Below are positions 5,966 to 12,803 of a DNA stretch of 12,803 nt, piece by piece. The stretch lies in the NCBI GenBank assembly GCA_036558305.1, contig DATBFX010000201.1:1-12803 (forward strand), in the 5' to 3' direction. This DNA is from DATBFX01 sp036558305 (GTDB lineage Bacteria > Chloroflexota > Chloroflexia > Thermomicrobiales > UBA6265). How positions within the stretch are numbered: the first letter of the stretch is position 1; each line of letters opens with the position of its first letter. A model generated the notes under the pieces. The model had not been told where the DNA came from and ran no database searches. It was given only the letters and a program-made list of their open reading frames with translations. The translations under genes and the position numbers were made by a program.

Positions 5966-8416
5966 TCAGGCGGTCGGGGCGAGCGGCGACCAGGCGGGGC
6001 GGGATCGGGTTCCGGCGAGCGCCCGGCGGCGGAAGAGGGGCGCGGCGCCGATCGCGCCGAGACCGGCGATGGTCGCCAGTGTGATCGCGAGGCCGAGGGC
6101 GGTCGCGTCGGAGTGGTATCGCCATTCGACGGTGTGCGCGCCGGCCGGGAGGGCGACGCCGCGCAGGAGGTGGTCGACGACGTAGGATTCGGCCGGTTCG
6201 CCGTCGACGGAGACCTTCCAGCCGGGATAGCTGACTTCGCTCAAGACGAGGAGACCGGGCGCGGTCGACGAGACGTCGAGGGTGATCCGTTCGGGCGCGT
6301 AGTCGACGATGCGGACCCGGTCGGTCGCGGGGTCGACCGGCGACGCCATGACGGGCGGTGCGGTCTCCACCAGGGCCGTTTGGCGAGGATCGACCGTGCC
6401 CGCGCTCAACAGCGGTAAGGCGCCGCCCGGTTCGACCCGGCGCGCCGAGTGGACGATCCAGGCGCGTGGCAGCGCAGAAGTTCGTTCCAGGATTCGGACG
6501 TCGGCGTCGCGGTAGACGACCGGGTAGGTTTCCAGGAGGTCGTTGAGGTCGTCGCGATCGGCCGGGACGACCGCCGGGATCACGAGGTAACGGACGTTGA
6601 GGAGGTCGAGGAGCGGCGAGTTGAGCCCTTCCGGATAGACATCGGCGTCGTGGTACTCCTGAGGGTGCCCATTGATCGCGTTCAGGAAGTCGACGAACCG
6701 CTGGAGTTGGACCGGGTTGTAGCCCTGGACGTCTTGCAGACCGAAGAGGGTGGCGCGGTTGTTGACGAGGAGTGCCGCCGCTTCCGGCTCGGCGAACTGG
6801 TCGCGGTAGAGGACCGGTTTGCCGCCTTCGACCGCCCGCAGCGCCGGATCGTAGCCGAAGTAGCGGACGGGCTGTGCGGCCTGTCGTGCCTGGAGGAACC
6901 GAACCGCCCCGTCGGCCGCGTAGTAGCGATCGAGATCGAGCCGGTCGAACCCACCGTACGGTGCGGCGGCCATGATCCGCGGCCCGGCGATCACCAGATC
7001 GAGGACGACGATTGCCAGGAGTCCCACCGGCGCCAGCCGCAAGACGACCGGCGACCGGAGACGGGCGACCGCAATCACCAGCGCGATCGCCCCGAGCGCG
7101 GCCGCCAGCGCGTGCCACGGAATGGCGAGACCGGCCGGCCAGCCGACCACGGCGATTGCGATGATCGCGATCGGGATCGCGGCGGCAAGCCAGAGGCGGC
7201 GACGGCTGATCCGTTCCAGCAGCGCGTCGACCGTCGCACCGGCAAGCATCGCCGGCACCAGATAGGTCACGATCGTGATGCGTTCCGGGAAGTGACCGTG
7301 CAGCTCTTCGAAGCGCGGCAGGACGAGGTAGAGTACCGAGTGGAGCGGAGTCCGCTGGTGCGAGGCGAGTAGCATCGCGCCGCAGCCCAGGAAGAGAAAG
7401 TATGGGATGGCGTGGCGACGGCGCACCAGCACGAATGCCATCACGGCCAGGGCGAGGACCGCACCACCGGGATAGTAGAGACTCGTGCTGAGATCACGCA
7501 GTCCGGACGCATTGGCGACCCACCCGCCGACGACCGCGGCGTACGACGTCTCGCCGCCGTAGACGCCCCCGGCGACGTTCGAGAGCCCGTTGTACTCCAG
7601 CCGCGGCACGATCCCGGCCGCCGCCAGACCGAACCCGATCGCGAAGATGGCGCCGCCGTTGAGCACGAGCGCCCAAAGCCGGGTGCGGAACCCGCACTTG
7701 AGCGGTTGCGGCGGGTCGACGAGCGTCCGGTAGACGAGGTAGCTGCCGAGGACGAGCAGCGCGTAGTACCCGACCTGACCGAGCCATGAGGCGAGGATTT
7801 GACTGAGCGCCAGTCCGGCGAGTCCCCACCAGCGCGCCCGCGCCGGCCAGGCGACCCGGCGCAGGGCCACCTCGGTGCCGAGCAGGAGGAGGGGCATCCA
7901 GGTCCCGACCTGGAGTTGGGCCGGGCAGCAGACGGAGCGGGCGTAGACCGGCCCGGACAACTCGTACGCGGCCGCCGCCACCAGCGCCGCCAGCGGGCGC
8001 AGTCCCAGCGTTCGCGCCAGGGCGTAGGTGGCGAAGCCGGCGATCGCGATGTGCAGGAGCAGATAGGCGTTGGCGGCGAGCGCCAGCGGCAGCGCGGTGA
8101 AGAGGAGCATCGCCGGCAGGTAGGTCCAACCGGATTGGGGATCGGCGGCGAACGGGCTACCGCCGAATTGGGCGGGGCTCCAGGCGGGAATGTGGAACGA
8201 ACGGAGTCGTTCGCCGAGGTAGGAGTACCACGGATAGAACTGGGTCGCCGAATCCTGGCCGACGACGGTGCCGCCGTAGACGAGTCGGCCCCCGGCGAAG
8301 ACCGTCAGGAGGAAGAGGAGACCGAGGCAGAGCGCGTCGCCGGCGGGGAGAGCGAAGGCGGAGCGTTTGGGCGCCCCATGTTGGGTTCGGCTCGCCCCGT
8401 GAGCTGTCGTTACCAG
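5966..8416 (-). CDS. YfhO-family polytopic membrane protein, about 816 aa, non-standard start
   Basis: A large membrane protein with roughly 12-14 hydrophobic helices, then a soluble C-terminal domain and a last helix. YfhO proteins are GT-C-like and are linked to surface-glycan or lipoteichoic-acid glycosylation. Family marks are GQDSATQFYPWYSYLGERL in the first outer loop, then WSPAQFGGSPFAADPQSG, and the C-terminal VSYPGWKVSVDGEP with the characteristic YPGWK. Numbering assumes a CTG start at 8416, which overlaps the upstream gene's stop and sits seven bases after GGGAG. No ATG, GTG or TTG occurs in this frame between about 8579 and the end of the first outer loop, so either a near-cognate start is used or a base is missing, for instance in the G-run at 8374-8377 after an out-of-frame ATG at 8379. 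The substrate is not known. Confidence 0.88.
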   Translation of the reverse strand: MVTTAHGASRTQHGAPKRSAFALPAGDALCLGLLFLLTVFAGGRLVYGGTVVGQDSATQFYPWYSYLGERLRSFHIPAWSPAQFGGSPFAADPQSGWTYLPAMLLFTALPLALAANAYLLLHIAIAGFATYALARTLGLRPLAALVAAAAYELSGPVYARSVCCPAQLQVGTWMPLLLLGTEVALRRVAWPARARWWGLAGLALSQILASWLGQVGYYALLVLGSYLVYRTLVDPPQPLKCGFRTRLWALVLNGGAIFAIGFGLAAAGIVPRLEYNGLSNVAGGVYGGETSYAAVVGGWVANASGLRDLSTSLYYPGGAVLALAVMAFVLVRRRHAIPYFLFLGCGAMLLASHQRTPLHSVLYLVLPRFEELHGHFPERITIVTYLVPAMLAGATVDALLERISRRRLWLAAAIPIAIIAIAVVGWPAGLAIPWHALAAALGAIALVIAVARLRSPVVLRLAPVGLLAIVVLDLVIAGPRIMAAAPYGGFDRLDLDRYYAADGAVRFLQARQAAQPVRYFGYDPALRAVEGGKPVLYRDQFAEPEAAALLVNNRATLFGLQDVQGYNPVQLQRFVDFLNAINGHPQEYHDADVYPEGLNSPLLDLLNVRYLVIPAVVPADRDDLNDLLETYPVVYRDADVRILERTSALPRAWIVHSARRVEPGGALPLLSAGTVDPRQTALVETAPPVMASPVDPATDRVRIVDYAPERITLDVSSTAPGLLVLSEVSYPGWKVSVDGEPAESYVVDHLLRGVALPAGAHTVEWRYHSDATALGLAITLATIAGLGAIGAAPLFRRRALAGTRSRPAWSPLAPTA

Positions 8417-8877
8417 TCGTCTTCTCCCATCCGTTCGATCCGGCGCTCGGCGTAGCGACCACCGTAGAACCAGCCAAGGGTCGCCAGGCCGCCGAGACCC
8501 ACGCCGAACCCTCCCACCAGCACCGCGGCGAGGGCGGCGCGGAGCGGGGAGGCCGAGGCGCCCGACGATCGGAGCGGAATTGTGGCGCAAGCGACAAGCG
8601 CCGTGCCAATCCCGCCGACCGCGAACAGGAGCGCGCGCCGGCGGGCGCCCGGTTGTCCGGCGGTCAACAGCAAATCCCCGACTCTCACTTCGACCACCGC
8701 CCCCGCGACCGCCAGCAACCACCCCGCGACGTCGAGGAGGTAAGTCGCGCTGTGCCAGGTGCTACCGGGCACGAGGCGACCGCGGAGCCACGCCGCCACT
8801 CCCGCAAAAAGCGCACCAACGAGGACGAGGCCGAGACCGAGACGACGGAGCGCGAGCGGGTTGCGGGGCACCCTCAC
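8410..8877 (-). CDS. Small polytopic membrane protein, 155 aa
   Basis: I do not recognise a named family. Four hydrophobic stretches are clear: LGLGLVLVGALFAGVAAW (14-31), a moderate one at ATYLLDVAGWLLAVAGAVV, then ALLFAVGGIGTALVACATI, and a last one, LRAALAAVLVGGFGVGLGGL. The C-terminus is charged (RYAERRIERMGEDDW). The start is GTG at 8877, inside a REP-like CCCTCACCCC element. A second GTG two codons later is equally possible and has AGG-rich sequence just upstream. The stop overlaps the proposed beginning of the YfhO gene by seven bases, so the two are probably translationally coupled and may act together in the membrane. Confidence 0.75.
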   Translation of the reverse strand: MRVPRNPLALRRLGLGLVLVGALFAGVAAWLRGRLVPGSTWHSATYLLDVAGWLLAVAGAVVEVRVGDLLLTAGQPGARRRALLFAVGGIGTALVACATIPLRSSGASASPLRAALAAVLVGGFGVGLGGLATLGWFYGGRYAERRIERMGEDDW

Positions 8878-8884
8878 CCCCTGG

Positions 8885-8913
8885 CCCCCTCTCCCGGTGC
8901 GCGGGAGAGGGGG
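8885..8913. repeat. REP-like GC hairpin after the coiled-coil gene
   Basis: The arms CCCCCTCTCCCG (8885-8896) and CGGGAGAGGGGG (8902-8913) form a perfect 12-bp stem with a five-base loop. The neighbouring CCCTCACCCCCTGG completes a motif that I recall as a common interspersed repeat in many GC-rich bacterial genomes. It lies 16 bases after the stop of the coiled-coil gene and just before the membrane-protein start, so it may end or stabilise the upstream message. No T-run follows. Confidence 0.7.
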
Positions 8914-8929
8914 AACGTGGTGATCGGGG

Positions 8930-10081
8930 TTAGCGGTCGGCGGGGCGGATGGGGGTGGGGCGGGGTTCGGCGGTGGGTTCGCCCTCGCCGGTGCGGCGTT
9001 GACCGGTCACGTGGTCGAGTTCGGCCTGGGCTTGCTCGAGGCGGAGGCGGACCCGTTGCTCGTGGAGGTGCCACATGTCGCGGCGGATGGTGGCGTCGAC
9101 CAAGCGGAGCTCGTCGAGTTGGTGGGCGACGGCGCTGATGCGGAAACCGAGTTCGCGGTGCAGCTCGTTGATCTCGTCGATCCGTTCGCCGAGGCGTTCG
9201 TAGCGCTGCTCGGCCGCCTGGCGCAGTTCCGCGAACTGGCCGTCGGTCGCCTGGCGGATGTCTTCCAGGCGATCGACGAGGACCTCGTGCCGTTCGATCG
9301 CCTGGGCGTGGAAGCGGCCGATGTCCTGGCGCAGCCCCACGTCCGTTTCGCGCAATTCGGCGAGGGCGGGGTCGATGTGGACGGTTGAGCGGCGGTACTC
9401 CTCGATCAGGTCGAAGGAGTGCGCAACATCGGAGCGGATCTCGTCGAGCCGGGCGCCGAAGTTCTCGCCGGCCTGGGCGACCTCGGCCACGCGGCGGCGG
9501 GCTTCCTGGTCGACGATCTTGATGGCGTCTTCGTTGCGGAGGATGTCGCGCCGGACCTGATCGGTTTCGCCGCGGACGTTGTCGATCGAGTCGCGGAGCT
9601 GGTGGGTGACGACGGCGTTGCGATCGCCGATCGCCGAGAGGTGCTCGATCAGACCGCGCAGTTCGTCGTAGCGTTTCTGGTGCTGGCCGGTGTCGTCGGT
9701 TTTGCGGCGCGAGGCTTCCAGCAATTCGCCGACGTGGGCCTGGAGGGAGCGGATCGGGCGGACGGCGTCGTCGAGCCGCTGTTCGAGATCGGCGATCACC
9801 TGGCGGGTGCGGTTTTCGTCGAGGGCGCGGGCCTGGGCGGTCTGCTGCGCCTCCTGCCGGATCGCGTCGAGGGTCAACCGGTTCTGGGCGGCGTTCCCTT
9901 CGTACCCCTTGACTCCCTCCTCGATCCGCACCTGGCGGCTGGCGAGTTCGCGCAGCGCCTGCCGCAACTCGTCGAGTTGGTTCTGGAGCGTGGTAAACCG
10001 CGCTTCGTCGCGCTTCCGATCGTCGTCCTGACGATACGGTGCGATCCCGAGCGGCGGCGAGGCGGGCGAGCGACTGGTCAT
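8930..10081 (-). CDS. Soluble coiled-coil protein of unknown function, 383 aa
   Basis: Almost the whole length is charged helix with heptad-like spacing of Leu, Ile and Val. Examples are FTTLQNQLDELRQALREL, VIADLEQRLDDAVRPIRSLQ, YDELRGLIEHLSAIGD, LGERIDEINELHRELGF and LRLEQAQAELDHV. There is no signal peptide, membrane segment or catalytic motif. The N-terminal 20 residues and the Pro-rich C-terminal tail (GEPTAEPRPTPIRPADR) are likely disordered. Architectural or scaffold roles are plausible, but none can be assigned. It is distantly like SMC or Tar-type helical repeats, but no head domain is present. The ATG at 10081 follows GGAAAG by about eight bases. It sits 90 bases downstream of the HDAC-family gene, separated by a strong dyad. 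Confidence 0.8.
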   Translation of the reverse strand: MTSRSPASPPLGIAPYRQDDDRKRDEARFTTLQNQLDELRQALRELASRQVRIEEGVKGYEGNAAQNRLTLDAIRQEAQQTAQARALDENRTRQVIADLEQRLDDAVRPIRSLQAHVGELLEASRRKTDDTGQHQKRYDELRGLIEHLSAIGDRNAVVTHQLRDSIDNVRGETDQVRRDILRNEDAIKIVDQEARRRVAEVAQAGENFGARLDEIRSDVAHSFDLIEEYRRSTVHIDPALAELRETDVGLRQDIGRFHAQAIERHEVLVDRLEDIRQATDGQFAELRQAAEQRYERLGERIDEINELHRELGFRISAVAHQLDELRLVDATIRRDMWHLHEQRVRLRLEQAQAELDHVTGQRRTGEGEPTAEPRPTPIRPADR

Positions 10082-10103
10082 GGTGGCGTCTTTCCGAGGC
10101 GTG

Positions 10104-10171
10104 AGGCGGAGGGCGGAGGGCGGATGGAGAGCGAGGTTCGTCCACCCCGCCTTCCGCCCTCCGCCCTCCGC

Positions 10172-10173
<2 letters not shown>
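10104..10173. repeat. Long perfect inverted repeat of GGCGGAG-type heptamers
   Basis: The left arm (10104-10124) consists of three GGCGGAG-like units. The right arm (10153-10173) is its perfect 21-bp reverse complement, built from repeats of TCCGCCC. The loop is 28 bases. The right arm overlaps the stop codon of the deacetylase gene (10172-10174). The construction from tandem 7-mers facing each other is the same as in the dyad at 5881-5957, with a different unit. A terminator or interspersed-element role is inferred. Confidence 0.75.
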
Positions 10174-11149
<976 letters not shown>

Positions 11150-11191
11150 GGACGGGAGTATACGGTGTTGGCGCAGTCGGAGGCGCCGCCC

Positions 11192-11258
11192 GTGCGCGGG
11201 GCTGAATCGCCCAGAGGGCACCCGCGCGCTCAACCGACGAAGCCGGCTAAAGCCGGCT
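11192..11258. repeat. Dyad-rich, repeat-like segment upstream of the deacetylase gene
   Basis: Two hairpins stand side by side. The first pairs GTGCGCGGG (11192-11200) with CCCGCGCGC (11221-11229), nine pairs with one wobble and a 20-base loop. The second is AGCCGGCTAAAGCCGGCT (11241-11258), a seven-bp stem with a TAAA loop. GCCGGCTAAAGCCGGC-type hairpins are, from memory, common interspersed motifs in GC-rich environmental bacteria. It could be a mobile or REP-type repeat, or an RNA leader for the deacetylase gene. Confidence 0.55.
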
Positions 11259-11275
11259 CATAACGTGAGAACTAA

Positions 11276-11780
11276 GTGATCGGCCTCGTGGAGCGTCTTC
11301 CTGGGAATCCGGATCGGCATGACCAGACGGCAATTGGTCAGCGTCGGGGCCGTTGGCAGCCTCAGCGCAGGTGGCTCAGCCTGGGCGGCACCCAGGGGGT
11401 TCCCGCTGCCTGCCCAGGCCCGCCCACACATGCCGGGAGGCGACCGCTTGTTGGGATCATATGTTCCTTTTTGGCGTGTGTCAAGTGGGCCGAGGGCGGC
11501 GGCGCGACGAGTGCCTCGACCGGTCGTGATTCAACGGTATGGCCGAAGAGCGGACCAATCGGAAGGGCGGCACGTCGGATGCTTCGGCACGAGATCCTTG
11601 ACGCACGGCTGAACTCGCAGGTGGCAAAGGCGCACATCCTCAGCGCGAGGTTGATACTGGTGGGGGGTTCCGGTGGCCGGGCCGACTAGGTCGAAAGGTC
11701 CGCGCGAAGTAGGATGGGCGGGGCGCTGCCGCGTCGGCGGCGGCCGGACCGCTGGTCCCAGAGCTCAGGAGGATGCCGAT
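11276..11780. other. About 500 bases without a recognisable gene
   Basis: Open frames on both strands here have no ribosome binding site and no family signature, and their codon usage does not show the GC third-position bias of the neighbours. Local AT content is higher, for example around 11455-11475, than in the coding parts. The last 20 bases carry the AGGAGG of the following gene. I see no tRNA, CRISPR or transposase remnant. It may hold the plus-strand promoter for the gene at 11781. Confidence 0.5.
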
Positions 11781-12260
11781 ATGGCGCAGAGCACCGTCAC
11801 CGACGAGGAACTCGACGCGCTCATCCGGCGCACCGCGGAGGCCGCCTCGGCCTTGATCCGCGGAGACGTGCGCCGGTACTTCGCGCTGCTCCCGCACGCG
11901 GACGACTTCACGCTGATGAACCCGTTCGGCGGCGACCCGACGCGCGGTTTCGACGCCTCGCCCACGCGTCTGGAGGCGCAGGAGCGCTTCTTCACGGGGC
12001 CCGGCGAGGCGGAGCTGGAGGTCGTCCAGGCGTACGCCTCCGGCGACCTGGCCGTCCTGGCTGTCGTCGAGCGGCAGCACGGCGCGGTCGGCGGTCTGCC
12101 GGAGCAGGACTGGTCGTTGCGGGTGACGCTGGTCTTCCGCCGCGAGGGCGCCGAATGGCGGCTGGCGCACCGCCACGCCGACCCGTTGGTCCATCCCATC
12201 GGCTTGGAGCAGCTCGCGGCGCTCGCCCGCGGCGGGTCGCCGTCGTCCGGCGGGGCCTGA
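11781..12260 (+). CDS. NTF2-like (SnoaL/YybH-type) protein, 159 aa
   Basis: A single cone-shaped NTF2-like domain, seen in the N-terminal helix pair TDEELDALIRRTAEAASALI, DVRRYFALLPHADDFTLMNPFGG, a middle segment RLEAQERFF, and the closing strands DWSLRVTLVFRREGAEWRLAHRHADPL. The last motif, WRLxHRHAD, is the common C-terminal signature of DUF4440/YybH-like proteins. Members are small-molecule binding or catalytic pockets, often uncharacterised. There is no signal peptide. The ATG at 11781 follows AGGAGG by eight bases, which fixes the start; the upstream open frame is not homologous. It stands alone on the plus strand with the PRC-barrel gene about 130 bases downstream. Confidence 0.9.
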   Translation: MAQSTVTDEELDALIRRTAEAASALIRGDVRRYFALLPHADDFTLMNPFGGDPTRGFDASPTRLEAQERFFTGPGEAELEVVQAYASGDLAVLAVVERQHGAVGGLPEQDWSLRVTLVFRREGAEWRLAHRHADPLVHPIGLEQLAALARGGSPSSGGA

Positions 12261-12391
12261 GCGGCGCCTCGCCGGGGAGCGGCCGGCACTGATGGTCGGC
12301 CACCGGACGCCGACCGCGGTGGGGACCGGGTTGCGGGCAGCGCTCGACTTTGCGCATGCGCGGGGGGACGCGTTGTGTGAAGCCAGGAGCA

Positions 12392-12685
12392 ATGGGACCT
12401 GTCGCTCGACTCGCATCCTGCCAGCCAGAAAGGACGACCGCGATACTCCGCGCATATCTGAATGGGTCGGCAGTCTTGGGTCGCGACGGCCACAAGCTCG
12501 GCAGGGTCGACCGTCTCGTCGTAGACGAGGCCCACCGCCGGGTCGAGGCCCTCGTCGTCCAGAAGCTGCTCCAGGCCGCCGACAGACTGTTCGACATCGG
12601 CCTGGTCGAGCAGGCCGGGGAGGATGGGGGCTTCCTCCGCATCACCGCCGGCGAGGCGAAGCGACTCCCGGTCTTCGTCCGCTAG
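12392..12685 (+). CDS. PRC-barrel-like domain protein, start uncertain
   Basis: The core AYLNGSAVLGRDGHKLGRVD followed by LVVDEAHRRVEALVVQK and then LFDIGLVEQ is a PRC-barrel pattern: a glycine turn before KLGRV, then xxVDxxxxRVxxLVV. PRC-barrels are small beta-barrels found in RimM, photosynthetic reaction centre H subunits and many stress-linked proteins of unknown role. The start is unclear. The ATG at 12392 has AGGAG only two bases away, which is too close; TTG at 12350 and ATG at 12356 are also in frame. The best-placed Shine-Dalgarno, AAAGGA at 12429-12434, is followed eight bases later by ATA (12443), not ATG. Function cannot be assigned further. Confidence 0.7.
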   Translation: MGPVARLASCQPERTTAILRAYLNGSAVLGRDGHKLGRVDRLVVDEAHRRVEALVVQKLLQAADRLFDIGLVEQAGEDGGFLRITAGEAKRLPVFVR

Positions 12686-12803
12686 ACGTACGTCGAGGTC
12701 GAGCCCACGCCGCCACGCACGCCTTGTTTCGATCGACGGCTCTGGGGACGCTGCTGGCTAACGCACTGGTCGCCGACCGCCTGCCGATCGAGCGCGCTGG
12801 TCT

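Noticed and set aside
4058..6418. 786-codon open frame on the plus strand
   Set aside because: It runs antisense through the PRTase-esterase and hsp20 genes and across the cold-shock gene in another frame. It has no motif, and the genes it covers have clear family signatures.
11319..11612. Frame starting MTRRQLVSVGAVGSLSAGG, resembling a twin-arginine signal peptide
   Set aside because: There is no ribosome binding site, the hydrophobic core is weak, and the remaining residues match nothing. The region lacks coding-type codon bias.
12724..12803. Open frame from TTG to the right edge (FRSTALGTLLANALVADRLP...)
   Set aside because: It has no clear ribosome binding site and is too short to recognise before the window ends. 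It could be the beginning of a gene, but I cannot support it.

Overview
The window is very GC-rich, with a GC third-position bias in all the genes I accept. The gene types (YfhO-type membrane protein, HDAC-family deacetylase, Hsp20 starting MSITRWDPW, DUF2171, a His-rich small protein, a phosphoribosyltransferase/erythromycin-esterase fusion) suggest Chloroflexota, perhaps Thermomicrobia. That placement is inference from gene style; no rRNA or marker gene is present.

Layout. (1) 1-96: end of an IS5-type insertion sequence that runs off the left edge. (2) 141-1169: a DUF2171 gene, the decayed 5' part of an endonuclease/exonuclease/phosphatase gene, and a small unknown plus-strand ORF. (3) 1264-5415, all minus strand: a closely spaced five-gene cluster. 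In transcription order it is Hsp20 chaperone, phosphoribosyltransferase-erythromycin esterase fusion, dienelactone-hydrolase-like alpha/beta hydrolase, an 86-residue helical protein and an 89-residue protein that is one quarter histidine. A cold-shock-domain gene diverges from the head of this cluster at 5607. (4) 5966-11149, minus strand: an HDAC-family deacetylase, a long soluble coiled-coil protein, a small polytopic membrane protein and a YfhO-like membrane protein that overlaps it and has no ordinary start codon. (5) 11160-12803: a dyad-rich, repeat-like segment, about 500 bases without a recognisable gene, an NTF2-like protein and a PRC-barrel-like protein.

The most interesting unit is the stress-type cluster. 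The order hsp20 followed by a PRTase-erythromycin esterase fusion is what is known for hspX-Rv2030c in the Mycobacterium tuberculosis dormancy (DosR) regulon. The next gene is a hydrolase of the type that is fused to a PRTase in another member of that regulon (Rv0571c, from memory). The proposal is a conserved protein-damage or dormancy module, here extended by two small proteins, one probably metal-binding. None of its enzymes has an assigned substrate.

Several genes here are followed, at or just after their stop codons, by strong but different perfect dyads: 4838-4870, 5881-5957, 8885-8913 and 10104-10173. Two of these are built from heptamer repeats. They look like interspersed elements serving as terminators or mRNA 3' ends.
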